DNA of 17,872 nt from Flavobacteriales bacterium (GCA_026993705.1 JALWSJ010000229.1:1-17872); one strand, 5' to 3'. Shown: positions 1 to 8,211, counted from the first letter of the stretch. A program made the numbers and translations. The notes: generated by a model not told the origin, from the letters alone.

Positions 1-2
1 CC

Positions 3-833
3 CTAACAGGTTCAGCTCAAAGTTGGAAATTCCTTCGCAATGAGTTTTCATTTGGTTTGGGAGCTGCTAGTTTTTTTGGTGAGTTAGGTGGAGCTGATAG
101 AATTGGTTCTCATAATATTAAAGGGATTACAGATATAGATTTTAAAGCAACTAAACCTGCTGTTCAAATTGGATATAGAAGGTTTTTTTCTGCCAATGTA
201 GCTGTTCGTGCCAATTTTACGTTTGGACAAGTGAGTGGTAGTGATGCTTATACGAAAGAAGTTTATCGAAGAAACAGAAATTTAAGTTTTCGTTCTCCAA
301 TTGCAGAATTAGCGATTCAGGTTGATTATTTTCCTTTTAGGGAATATTTTGGTCATCTATACCGTTCTAATGGAGTTGTTGGTAAACGAGTAAATCATTT
401 TAGTCCTTACTTGTTTGCTGGGATAGGAGGTTTTTACTATAATCCTAAGGCGAAGTATGATGGTAAATGGGTGGCACTAAGACCTTTACAAACGGAGGGT
501 GTTGCATATAGTAAGTTTTCTATTGCCTTGCCTGTTGGGGTTGGTTTAAAATATGCAATTGATAAACAATGGAGTGTGGGACTGGAAGTAGGGTTGAGGT
601 TTACGTTTACTGACTATATTGATGATGTCAGTACGGTTTACGTTGATAAGTCTAATGCTAGCCCAATGGAACAATATCTGGCAAATCCGGCATTAAATGA
701 AGAAGGTAACCCGAGTTGGACAGCACCCGGACAGCAAAGGGGTAGTTCTCAAGCGAATGATTCTTATACTTTCGCAATATTTACACTTAATTATAAGTTA
801 TTAAGGGGTAGGCTTAATTTGCCTAAGTTTTAA
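3..833 (+). CDS. DUF6089/PorG-like outer-membrane beta-barrel protein (5' partial)
   Basis: The reading frame is open from the left window edge to the TAA at 831-833, so the start lies outside the window. The first visible residues, LTGSAQSWKF, look like the end of a signal peptide cut after Ala, which would place the true start some 15 codons upstream; an internal TTG at 57 is not a credible start. The body alternates short amphipathic strands typical of an outer-membrane barrel and carries NLSFRS, SPYLFAGIGGFYYNP, LPVGVGLKY and FTDYIDDVSTVYVD. These match the next gene segment by segment, so the two are tandem paralogues. DUF6089 proteins include PorG, an outer-membrane component linked to the T9SS PorK/PorN ring, but many members have no known role. 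The family call is fairly sure; a T9SS role is inference. Confidence 0.72.
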   Translation, partial: LTGSAQSWKFLRNEFSFGLGAASFFGELGGADRIGSHNIKGITDIDFKATKPAVQIGYRRFFSANVAVRANFTFGQVSGSDAYTKEVYRRNRNLSFRSPIAELAIQVDYFPFREYFGHLYRSNGVVGKRVNHFSPYLFAGIGGFYYNPKAKYDGKWVALRPLQTEGVAYSKFSIALPVGVGLKYAIDKQWSVGLEVGLRFTFTDYIDDVSTVYVDKSNASPMEQYLANPALNEEGNPSWTAPGQQRGSSQANDSYTFAIFTLNYKLLRGRLNLPKF

Positions 834-931
834 TTCAGAACCTTTAAAAGATTTGTTAGGCTTAAGTGTTTAGCTTACAATAGAGTTTAGATGAGGTCTG
901 TTGGGGGGTGATTCTTGTAAATATTTAGCCA

Positions 932-1723
932 ATGCGTTTTATAGTAACTATATATATCTTGTTCCTTTCTGCTTTTTCAGTTGCTCAAGTTGATGAGTTT
1001 GCTGTGATGGGAGGAGGAGCGTATTATTTGGGTGATTTAAATCCATATAAGCATTTCAATAACTATCGCTATTCGTTTGGTGGGTTATATCGTTATTCTT
1101 TTAAAAATAAGCAAGTAGTTTTAAGGGCTAATTTAATGTATGGCAAGGTGGAAGCTTCCGGTTCCGGAAATGCAATATCAAATTTAAGTTTTCGTTCAAC
1201 TATTCTTGAAATAGGACCTATCCTTGAGATTAATTATATGCCTTATGAAATAGGTAGTAAGAAAACCAAAGGAACACCTTATTTGTTTTTTGGGATTACC
1301 TATTTTAAGATGAATCCTCAGTCTAAAAGAAACGGAGATTGGGTAAGTTTGCAAACGTTAGGGACGGAAGGTCAGGGGTCATCGCAGAATCCGAATAAAA
1401 ATTATAAATCGGCTCAGATAAGTTTGCCGGTTGGGTTGGGGGTTAAGGTAAATTTAAATAAACGTTTTGCCTTAAATTTGGAATACGGAATTAGAAAGAC
1501 TTTTACCGATTATTTAGATGATGTGAGCGGGACGTATGTGGATTTGAATCAACTGGAGATTGAGAATGGAAAATTAGCAGCAGAATTGAGTGGAGGGAAT
1601 GATATTGTAGGATTACAGCGGGGAAATTCAAAATTTAAAGATTGGTACTCTTTTTATGGTTTGATTTTAAGTTTTAGAATATTGCCTGAAAGTGAGTGTC
1701 GTACAAACTTTGGAAGAAGATAG
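932..1723 (+). CDS. DUF6089/PorG-like outer-membrane beta-barrel protein
   Basis: This 263-residue protein has a signal peptide (residues 1 to about 18, ending SAFSVAQ) followed by a mature beta-strand-rich barrel. It shares with the upstream gene the order GGGAYYLGDLNP near the N-terminus, NLSFRS, a PYLFFGITYFKMNP segment, a GDWVSLQTLGTEG segment, SLPVGLGVKV, and FTDYLDDVSGTYVD near the C-terminus. The ATG at 932 sits directly before the hydrophobic signal and no better in-frame start is seen. The gap after the previous gene is 98 bp, with no clear terminator or promoter, so co-transcription is possible. The likely location is the outer membrane. Whether it is PorG itself or a paralogue cannot be told from this window, where no other por/gld gene is adjacent. 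Confidence 0.75.
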   Translation: MRFIVTIYILFLSAFSVAQVDEFAVMGGGAYYLGDLNPYKHFNNYRYSFGGLYRYSFKNKQVVLRANLMYGKVEASGSGNAISNLSFRSTILEIGPILEINYMPYEIGSKKTKGTPYLFFGITYFKMNPQSKRNGDWVSLQTLGTEGQGSSQNPNKNYKSAQISLPVGLGVKVNLNKRFALNLEYGIRKTFTDYLDDVSGTYVDLNQLEIENGKLAAELSGGNDIVGLQRGNSKFKDWYSFYGLILSFRILPESECRTNFGRR

Positions 1724-1935
1724 ATATAAAAAAAGGATTTTAGCACGTTTGCCAAAACCCTCTTTTAAAACAAGGAAAATATAAAATCAGTAAAATCGAG
1801 GTAGTAAATCTCTAAATTACCACTATACAGACGTCTAATTCCTTAAAGGGTTGCCTAAGAGTTCTTAAAATGATTAAAATAAATTGACTAAAATGACCAG
1901 TAGTTTGTAAAAACGGATGAAAGTACTATGTTTTT

Positions 1936-1962
1936 ATTTAAACCTTGTTTGTCGGTTTAAAT
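1936..1962. promoter_or_regulatory. Perfect 9-bp inverted repeat upstream of the helicase gene
   Basis: ATTTAAACC (1936-1944) and GGTTTAAAT (1954-1962) are perfect inverted copies separated by 9 bases. The right arm overlaps the upstream candidate start ATG at 1961 and lies 31 bases before the preferred ATG at 1994. It could be an operator or an RNA hairpin in the leader. The rest of the 1724-1993 gap shows no other structure I can support. Confidence 0.4.
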
Positions 1963-1993
1963 GGTATTAAGCAGTTTCAAACCAAAAAGTATT

Positions 1994-4900
1994 ATGCATA
2001 ACGAAAAGCCTTTTAAAATTTATCGTTCATCAGCGGGGTCGGGTAAAACTTATACTTTGGTGAAAGAATATATCTTGATTCTTCTTCGTTCGGAAGATGC
2101 AATGTTGTTTAAAAAAATATTGGCAATAACATTTACCAATAAGGCGGCTAATGAAATGAAAAGTCGAATTTTAGAAGCACTTAAGAAGTTGGCTTCCGAT
2201 GAAGAATCGGATTTGATGTCAGATTATTTAACAGAGCTTTCGGTTAGCGAAGAGGATGTTCGACGGATGAGTAAACGAATTTTTAAAAATATTTTGCATA
2301 ATTATGGTGAGTTCAATGTCTTAACAATTGACAAGTTTATTCATAGAATCATTCGTTCTTTTACTAGAGAATTGGGGTTGGCTATGAATTTTGAATTGGA
2401 ATCCGATACCAGTTTGTTTATTTCGAGAAGTATAGAGATGCTTTTGGATGAGGTAGGAGAAGATAAAGATTTGACGAAATATCTAATTCGATTTTCCGAG
2501 CAATTGATTGATAATAGTGAAAAAGGAACTGTAGAGAAAGAGTTGCAAAATCTTTCTCAAGTTCTGGAGAAAGAAGAAGGAAAAGAAGCGATAGAAGAAT
2601 TACAATCAATCGATTTGCCGGACTTGATAGTTATTCAAAAAAAGATTACAACGAAGGTACAACAATTAAAATCTCAATTGATAACAGAAGGAGAGCGTAT
2701 CGTAAAAAGGTTGACCGAACAAGGGCTTGAGGCTCGTGATTTGGCGAGTGGTAAAAATGGAATTAGTAGAGTATTTTCGGAAGTATCAAAGGGAAATTTT
2801 GCAGTAAAAGAAAGTATTCTTTTGAAAGCTTTGGATAAAGATGTTTGGTCAGCTTCCGGTACTTTAAAAGCCAAGAAACAAACGATAGAGGCATTAGCAG
2901 ATGAGCTTCGTGAAAGTTCAATCAAAATAATAGAATTATTACGGGGGTATAAGGTGCAAGCTGCATTGAACAAAAATTTTGTCGGTTTTTCTTTGTTGAC
3001 TTCTATACGGAAAACATTACAAGAAATAAAGGACAAAAGTAATATTGTGTTTTTAAATGATTTTAACGAAATCATAAGTTCGGTAGTTCGGAATGAACCG
3101 GCACCTTTTATCTACGAAAAGATAGGAAACAGATACCAATATTTTCTGATAGATGAATTTCAAGATACCTCAAAATTGCAATGGCATAATCTAGTGCCTC
3201 TAATTTACGACTCATTAGCCAATGGTCATAAAAACCTTATAGTGGGGGATGCAAAACAAGCCATCTATCGTTGGCGGGGAGGAGATGTACGACAGTTTGT
3301 TGAATTACCAATAGTCAATGGAGGTTTTCATGATTTAGCATTTATCAATAGAACCTTTGAGAGTACACATACCATTGAGAATTTAGAAAATAATTTCCGC
3401 TCATGGAAAAAAATAGTAGAGTTTAATAATTGGATATTTGAGAGATATGCCAACAAGGTTACTACATCGGAGTTGATAAAACAAATCTATGAGAAAGGAA
3501 CGCAACAAGCAATAAAAAAACAAGAAGGTTACGTTCAATTTAATATTTTGCAAGGAAGCAAAGAAGATGTAAAAGAAGAACGTTTTGATAAATTGCTCAA
3601 AAGCATAAAAGAAACCCTTTCAGACGGTTTTGCTTATAAGGATATAGCAGTACTCGTAAAGACCAATACTAACGGACGAGAAGTAGCCGAATTTTTAGAA
3701 GAAAAAAACATGCCGGTAATTTCAGGGGATAGTGTAGTTTTGGGAAAATCAGAAGAAGTAAACTTTTTAGTATCGTTTTTGGAATATTATCAAAATAGAG
3801 ACAATCAACAGTCGATAATTAAATGTTTACGGTTTTTGCGTAACGAGGACGAGCATCTGACAGTCCTTCACGATAGGTGGAGAGTGCCGACAGAAGATAA
3901 AGAGTATTATACAAAGACCATTGATTTTTCAACGTATATAAAAGAACAATATCCTACGTTTAATTATTCGTACTTCGATAAGTTAAATTTATACGATAAA
4001 CTAATCTTCTTGATTGAAATCTTTAGCCTAAACAGGTTTGACGCTTATATAGACCAATTGTTGAATACAGTACAGAATTATACAAAGAAAAATACCGGTT
4101 CGCTCAACGAGTTTATTACCTATTATCACGAAAGCAAAGACAAAATCCCCGTTAATGGAGGAGGGGAACAAACAGCCATTCAAATAACAACCATTCATAA
4201 ATCAAAAGGATTAGAATTTCCGGTGGTTATCATTCCGTTTGCTGATTGGCAGAACAAGAATAATCAGTTTATCGACTACGCGTGGGTTTCACCGCAAGCA
4301 GTACTCGACTATGGTTTGCCTAAGTACGTATTGCCCGTAAAAGAAGAGCTTGAGAATTACGGGTTAGGTTCAGTCTATGAAAAAGAAAAAGAGGAGACCG
4401 AAATGGATAATATTAATCTATTTTATGTAGCCTTTACACGAGCAGGGAAGAGAATGTATGTTATCTCAAGTAGAAAACCCACCGAAAAAACAGCAAGTAA
4501 CGTCTATCAAAAATTAAATTTGCTGGTGATGAGTCACCCTGATTATAACACGGAGGAAAATTACCTGGAGTTTGGAGGTCGCGAGAATTTAAATGAAGAA
4601 AACGAAGAGATTACCGTTAGTTACACTCAACCTCCGTCGGTAAAAACGTGGAGAGGAAACCTATCTTTGAGTCTCGATAAAAATGCCTTAGAACCCGACG
4701 TAACAGAAATAGATGAGCGAGAATACGGAAATGCAGTACATTATATTTTGTCGCAAATCACAACTAATAAAACATTAGACGAAGTAATTGAGCAAGCAAT
4801 AACCAAGCAAATTGTATCCGATAAACTCAAGGCTAAAATCAAGAGTGATTTAGAAAAGTGTTTGCATGATAAAAGAATAAAAAAATGGTTTTTTGACGCT

Positions 4901-5140
4901 AACGCACAAGTAATGAACGAACAAGCCATAGTGGATGAAACAGGTAAAACCCATCGTCCCGATCGAGTTCTGATAAACGGAAACCAAGCCTCGGTCATTG
5001 ATTACAAAACAGGTAAAAAACGAAAAAATCATCAAAAACAAATCAAAGAATACGGAGAGCTATTAGCCCAATTAGGTTACGAAAATCCCGAATTATATTT
5101 GTTATACACCACAACACAAGAAGTGGTAAAAATTGCATAA
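1994..5140 (+). CDS. UvrD/AddA-like superfamily 1 helicase with C-terminal PD-(D/E)XK nuclease
   Basis: Predicted to unwind and degrade DNA ends for recombinational repair, as RecB and AddA do. The 1048-residue protein shows the SF1A motifs in order: Walker A SSAGSGKT (Lys18), motif Ia AITFTNKAANEMKSRI, motif II LIDEFQDTS (Asp387-Glu388), motif III VGDAKQAIYRWRGGD, NFRS, motif V TTIHKSKGLEFP and motif VI LFYVAFTRAGKRMYV. The C-terminus is a RecB-type nuclease: EYGNAVHYIL, then HRPDRVLI, VIDYKTGK (Asp1003, Lys1005) and the QIKEYG helix. I prefer ATG 1994 (MHNEKPFKIY) over ATG 1961 because the P-loop of this family normally begins 10-15 residues from the N-terminus, and 1961 lies inside an inverted repeat. 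Bacteroidota often encode an AddB-like nuclease beside this gene; none is adjacent here. The final stop base touches repeat copy A. Confidence 0.9.
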   Translation: MHNEKPFKIYRSSAGSGKTYTLVKEYILILLRSEDAMLFKKILAITFTNKAANEMKSRILEALKKLASDEESDLMSDYLTELSVSEEDVRRMSKRIFKNILHNYGEFNVLTIDKFIHRIIRSFTRELGLAMNFELESDTSLFISRSIEMLLDEVGEDKDLTKYLIRFSEQLIDNSEKGTVEKELQNLSQVLEKEEGKEAIEELQSIDLPDLIVIQKKITTKVQQLKSQLITEGERIVKRLTEQGLEARDLASGKNGISRVFSEVSKGNFAVKESILLKALDKDVWSASGTLKAKKQTIEALADELRESSIKIIELLRGYKVQAALNKNFVGFSLLTSIRKTLQEIKDKSNIVFLNDFNEIISSVVRNEPAPFIYEKIGNRYQYFLIDEFQDTSKLQWHNLVPLIYDSLANGHKNLIVGDAKQAIYRWRGGDVRQFVELPIVNGGFHDLAFINRTFESTHTIENLENNFRSWKKIVEFNNWIFERYANKVTTSELIKQIYEKGTQQAIKKQEGYVQFNILQGSKEDVKEERFDKLLKSIKETLSDGFAYKDIAVLVKTNTNGREVAEFLEEKNMPVISGDSVVLGKSEEVNFLVSFLEYYQNRDNQQSIIKCLRFLRNEDEHLTVLHDRWRVPTEDKEYYTKTIDFSTYIKEQYPTFNYSYFDKLNLYDKLIFLIEIFSLNRFDAYIDQLLNTVQNYTKKNTGSLNEFITYYHESKDKIPVNGGGEQTAIQITTIHKSKGLEFPVVIIPFADWQNKNNQFIDYAWVSPQAVLDYGLPKYVLPVKEELENYGLGSVYEKEKEETEMDNINLFYVAFTRAGKRMYVISSRKPTEKTASNVYQKLNLLVMSHPDYNTEENYLEFGGRENLNEENEEITVSYTQPPSVKTWRGNLSLSLDKNALEPDVTEIDEREYGNAVHYILSQITTNKTLDEVIEQAITKQIVSDKLKAKIKSDLEKCLHDKRIKKWFFDANAQVMNEQAIVDETGKTHRPDRVLINGNQASVIDYKTGKKRKNHQKQIKEYGELLAQLGYENPELYLLYTTTQEVVKIA

Positions 5141-5460
5141 TTTGGGCGTTCCCATTACAGCATAAAAAAGCAATTTCGTTGCACTACATTACTTTTCAAC
5201 GCCGTAATGGTCGGGCTATCACTACTCACTCTTTTGTGTTGCATAAGTGCAACAACACAAAAGGAGTTCAAACACACCGTTCTATCCCTAACGCGAGTGC
5301 AATTGGCGGATAGAAAGTGAATTTTTGGTTTCTTAGACGATGAATAAAAATTTTACATAGCACCCGCTATGGAAAATTTTTATGAAGAAGTATAAGGAAT
5401 CAAAAAACGCTTTATACCGTCTATTTTGCTCGTGTTAGGGATTCCAATCCCTAACGTGGA
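5140..5460 (+). repeat. Structured intergenic repeat, copy A
   Basis: Copy A fills most of the 420-bp gap between the helicase gene and ffh, starting at the last base of the helicase stop codon. Blocks shared with the other copies are 5140-5158, 5198-5227 (contains GGGCTATCACTACTC) and 5268-5294 (ends CTATCCCTAACGC). Stem 1 pairs 5152-5161 with 5201-5210, 9 of 10 pairs. Stem 2 pairs CTTTTGTGTTG (5231-5241) with CAACACAAAAG (5253-5263), 11 perfect pairs. The third part, 5284-5442, is a long imperfect inverted repeat centred on CATAGC-ACCC-GCTATG (5356-5371). A further hairpin, GTTAGGGAT/ATCCCTAAC, lies at about 5434-5455. No convincing coding sequence is present. The remainder, 5461-5560, holds only the ffh leader. 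Confidence 0.85.
5284..5442. repeat. Long imperfect inverted repeat inside copy A
   Basis: The left arm begins ATCCCTAACGCGAG and the right arm, read in reverse complement, begins ATCCCTAACACGAG. The arms stay alignable with small gaps down to AAAAATTTT-A-CATAGC and its complement around the loop at 5362-5365. The innermost part is 6 pairs, one mismatch, then 9 further pairs. Copies B and C have less symmetric versions of this region. Confidence 0.8.
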
Positions 5461-5520
5461 ATGAAGTAAGTACAAGAAAACGGAATTTGAAATAAATGAA
5501 AGAAAGGAAAAATCTTTTTG

Positions 5521-5528
5521 TATCTTCG
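5521..5528 (+). promoter_or_regulatory. ffh: Candidate -7 promoter element of ffh
   Basis: TATCTTCG fits TAnnTTCG, a close variant of the Bacteroidota TAnnTTTG -7 element. It lies 32 bases before the ffh ATG. I see no good TTTG/TTG -33 element at the usual distance, so the call is tentative. Confidence 0.4.
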
Positions 5529-5560
5529 CATCTTGAAGCAACAAAGAATAGTAAAAAAAT

Positions 5561-6907
5561 ATGTTTGAAAATTTATCCGATAAGTTCGACAGAGCCTTTA
5601 AAGTATTAAAAGGACACGGACAAATAACCGAAATAAACGTAGCCGAAACGCTAAAAGAAGTTAGAAGAGCACTGTTGGATGCCGATGTTAACTTTAAAAC
5701 AGCAAAAGATTTTACCAATAAGGTTAAAGAAAAAGCCTTAGGTCAAAACGTGTTGACCTCAATTTCACCGGGACAGTTAATGATTAAAATTACCCATTCG
5801 GAGTTAAAAGACTTAATGGGAGGAGAAACCAGTGAGATTAATTTAAAAGGTAATCCGGCGGTCATCTTAATGTCAGGGTTACAAGGGTCAGGTAAAACAA
5901 CCTTCTCAGGGAAATTAGCCAATTATCTAAAAACCAAAAAGAACATGAAGCCTCTTTTGGTTGCGTGTGATGTCTATCGTCCTGCAGCTATTGACCAATT
6001 GCATGTTGTAGGAGAACAAATAGGCGTAGAGGTATATTCGGAGAGAGAAAATAAAAAACCGGAACAAATAGCTAAAAATGCCATCGACTATGCAAGGCAA
6101 AAAGGATTCAATGTTGTAATCGTCGATACAGCAGGTCGTTTGGCAGTGGATGAGCAAATGATGAATGAGATTGCATTGGTTAAAGAAACGATTCATCCGA
6201 CAGAGACCTTGTTTGTTGTAGATGCTATGACCGGTCAGGATGCTGTGAATACGGCAAAAGCCTTTAACGAGCGAATAGATTTTGATGGGGTTGTTTTGAC
6301 CAAATTAGACGGAGATACAAGAGGGGGAGCAGCTATATCTATAAAATCCGTAGTTGATAAACCGATTAAGTTTATCGGAACCGGAGAGAAAATGGAAGCG
6401 ATAGATGTTTTTCATCCCGATAGGATGGCGGATCGTATCTTAGGAATGGGGGATGTTATCTCTTTAGTAGAGAGAGCACAAGAGCAATTTGATGAGGAAG
6501 AAGCCAAAAGGATTCACAAACGTATCCAAAAAAACCAGTTTGATTTTGATGATTTCTATAAGCAGATTCAGCAAATCAAGAAGATGGGAAACATGAAGGA
6601 TTTGGTTGGAATGATACCCGGTATGGGGAAAATGATGAAAGGTGTGGATATTAATGATGACGCGTTTAAACCCATTGAAGCTATTATTAACTCAATGACA
6701 CTGAAAGAAAAAAGTAATCCGAAAATTATAAACAATAGTCGAAAACAACGAATAGCAAAAGGAAGCGGTACATCATTGCAGGAAGTTAACAAGTTGATGA
6801 AACAGTTTGAAGATACCCGAAAAATGATGAAATTGATGAGTAATAAGAAAAATATGGCAACCCTTATGAAACAATTCAAAGGAATGGGGGGAAAAATGCC
6901 AATGTAA
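5561..6907 (+). CDS. ffh: Signal recognition particle protein Ffh (SRP54)
   Basis: Ffh is the GTPase and signal-peptide-binding subunit of SRP; with 4.5S RNA it delivers nascent membrane proteins to FtsY and the Sec translocon. The 448-residue length is normal. An N-terminal helical domain (residues 1 to about 90) leads into the G domain: P-loop GLQGSGKTT (106-114), DVYRPAAIDQL (137-147), DTAGR (189-193), TKLDGDTRGGAA (247-258). The methionine-rich M domain runs from about 330 to 435 with the RNA-binding helix region around SRKQRIAKGSGTS, and the protein ends in a Met/Lys-rich tail. The ATG at 5561 gives the expected family N-terminus, MFENLSDKFD. It is flanked on both sides by copies of the intergenic repeat, in opposite orientations, and is probably monocistronic. 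Confidence 0.97.
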   Translation: MFENLSDKFDRAFKVLKGHGQITEINVAETLKEVRRALLDADVNFKTAKDFTNKVKEKALGQNVLTSISPGQLMIKITHSELKDLMGGETSEINLKGNPAVILMSGLQGSGKTTFSGKLANYLKTKKNMKPLLVACDVYRPAAIDQLHVVGEQIGVEVYSERENKKPEQIAKNAIDYARQKGFNVVIVDTAGRLAVDEQMMNEIALVKETIHPTETLFVVDAMTGQDAVNTAKAFNERIDFDGVVLTKLDGDTRGGAAISIKSVVDKPIKFIGTGEKMEAIDVFHPDRMADRILGMGDVISLVERAQEQFDEEEAKRIHKRIQKNQFDFDDFYKQIQQIKKMGNMKDLVGMIPGMGKMMKGVDINDDAFKPIEAIINSMTLKEKSNPKIINNSRKQRIAKGSGTSLQEVNKLMKQFEDTRKMMKLMSNKKNMATLMKQFKGMGGKMPM

Positions 6908-6914
6908 TTTACAT

Positions 6915-7183
6915 TTTATCCCAAATTGTAAATAACCTCTTCAAAAAAGTTTTCCATAGCTGGGGCTATGCAGAATAGTTTTTCATCGTATAAGAAACTA
7001 AAAAAACACTTTTTTACCGCTTTTTCTTCCGCGTTAGGGATAGAACGGCGTGTTTGAACTCCTTTTTGCCCTCCTCGTTTTGAGGGCAAAAAGAGTGAGT
7101 AGTGATAGCCCGCCCTTTTTTGCAAAAACAATGTTTAGCGACAGCTATATAGTGTTTTTATGAAAAAAAGGGAACGCCTAAAT
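6915..7183 (-). repeat. Structured intergenic repeat, copy B (inverted)
   Basis: Copy B fills almost the whole 296-bp ffh to ChaN-like gap, in the opposite orientation to copies A and C. Shared blocks are 7031-7057, 7094-7115 and 7170-7182. Stem 2 is CTTTTTGCCCTC (7062-7073) with GAGGGCAAAAAG (7082-7093), 12 perfect pairs. Stem 1 is CCCTTTTTT (7113-7121) with AAAAAAGGG (7164-7172), 9 perfect pairs whose sequence differs from stem 1 of A and C. The far part has CATAGC-TGGG-GCTATG at 6955-6970, the same hairpin as in copy A with a different loop. A 71-codon open frame across the copy (6916-7131, minus) is not kept in the other copies and is not called as a gene. Confidence 0.85.
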
Positions 7184-7203
7184 AACAAAAAAACAGAAAT
7201 AAA

Positions 7204-8070
7204 ATGAAATTATTACACGTATTCGTATTGTTCTTTATTGTGAATATAACATTGGGGCAAGATAGAGCCTTTGTGATTTATAATGCAAAAGGAAAAAAAG
7301 TTTCCTACAAGAAAATGGTTAAAGATTTAGCTAAGGCAGATGTTGTTCTTTTTGGAGAATTGCATAACAATCCCATAGCACACTGGTTGCAGTATGAAGT
7401 AACCAAAAGTTTAGCCGAGAAAAAAAAGTTGATTTTGGCAGCAGAGATGTTGGAACGGGATAATCAAGAGGTGCTAAATGATTACCTGAGCGGAAAGATA
7501 GATGAAAAACAATTGGATTCTTTGGCTCGTTTGTGGCCAAATTATACTACCGATTACGCGCCGTTGGTTGATTTTGCAAAAGAGCATAAATTAGAATTTG
7601 TTGCAGCTAATGTACCGAGACGATACGCACATCAAGTATATAAAAAAGGATTGGAGTCGTTAGACTCATTGCCGGAAGATGAAAAAAAATGGATTGCAAA
7701 ACTTCCTATCGCTTACGATAAAAATTTACCCGGATATCAGAAAATGATGGAGATGATGGGTGGACACGGGGGTGAAAATTTACCAAAAGCTCAAGCAGTA
7801 AAAGATGCAACCATGGCTGAATCTATTTATAAAGCCTACGAGAAAGCTTTTGAAACGAATGATAATGTTGAGGTTATACATTACAACGGTGCTTACCATT
7901 CGGATAATTACGAAGGTATTTTGTGGTATTTGAAAAGGTTAAATCCTGATTTAGCATATAAAACTATCAGCACTGTCAGTCAGTCAGATATTGAAAAATT
8001 ATTAGAGGAAAACAAAGGTAAGGGCGACTATATTATTTGTGTTGATGAGGATATGACTACGACTTATTAG
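7204..8070 (+). CDS. ChaN-like exported protein of the haem-binding uptake (Tiki-like) family
   Basis: This 288-residue protein has a cleavable signal peptide (about residues 1-18, FFIVNITLG before Gln19) and no lipobox, so it is probably periplasmic. Most known ChaN proteins are lipoproteins. Family features seen are VLFGELHNNPIAH (residues 48-60, with His54 and His60), AAEMLERDNQ (79-88), AANVPRR (134-140), MGGHGG (185-190), a DATMAESI helix (201-208) and YNGAYHSD (227-234, with His232). These correspond to the conserved core of the ChaN/EreA/TIKI fold, where His and Glu residues line the active or ligand-binding pocket. ChaN of Campylobacter binds haem and is tied to iron uptake, but no TonB receptor or iron gene lies nearby, so the function stays at family level. 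The ATG at 7204 starts about 20 bp after repeat copy B. Confidence 0.85.
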   Translation: MKLLHVFVLFFIVNITLGQDRAFVIYNAKGKKVSYKKMVKDLAKADVVLFGELHNNPIAHWLQYEVTKSLAEKKKLILAAEMLERDNQEVLNDYLSGKIDEKQLDSLARLWPNYTTDYAPLVDFAKEHKLEFVAANVPRRYAHQVYKKGLESLDSLPEDEKKWIAKLPIAYDKNLPGYQKMMEMMGGHGGENLPKAQAVKDATMAESIYKAYEKAFETNDNVEVIHYNGAYHSDNYEGILWYLKRLNPDLAYKTISTVSQSDIEKLLEENKGKGDYIICVDEDMTTTY

Positions 8071-8203
8071 GCGTAGAGTTGATTTGAATTAACAAATAAT
8101 TAACAATCAGTAAGTTTACCCTTGTAAAAACGGGTTTGAAACGACTAAATTACTTGTTCTTAAAAAAAAGGATAAAGAAAGTTTTTAAATAAAACTATTT
8201 ATT

Positions 8204-8211
8204 TATATTTG
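8204..8211 (+). promoter_or_regulatory. Candidate -7 promoter element of the siaB-siaC-like operon
   Basis: TATATTTG matches the Bacteroidota TAnnTTTG -7 consensus exactly and ends 29 bases before the ATG at 8241. A clear -33 TTTG is not visible. The rest of the 170-bp gap after the ChaN-like gene is AT-rich with no evident terminator. Confidence 0.6.

Noticed and set aside
2674..3075. 133-codon minus-strand frame inside the helicase gene
   Set aside because: Shadow of a well-supported gene on the other strand.
5211..5333. Open frame from the ATG at 5207 in copy A
   Set aside because: It lies wholly within repeat blocks, contains the stem 2 inverted repeat, and is not kept in copies B or C.
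5331..5393. Apparent short peptide conserved between copies A and B (IAPAMENF and flanks)
   Set aside because: Six of the twelve differences between the copies fall at third codon positions, which hinted at coding. But copy A has an in-frame stop, and the matching segment is explained by the CATAGC/GCTATG hairpin.
5141..5560. CRISPR array, tRNA or rRNA in the repeat-rich gaps
   Set aside because: The repeats are dispersed single units with stem-loops, not short direct repeats with spacers, and no cloverleaf or rRNA-like sequence was seen.
6916..7131. 71-codon minus-strand open frame across repeat copy B
   Set aside because: It spans the hairpins of the repeat. The equivalent frame in copy A has several stops and frame changes, and copy C does not keep it, so it is not a gene.
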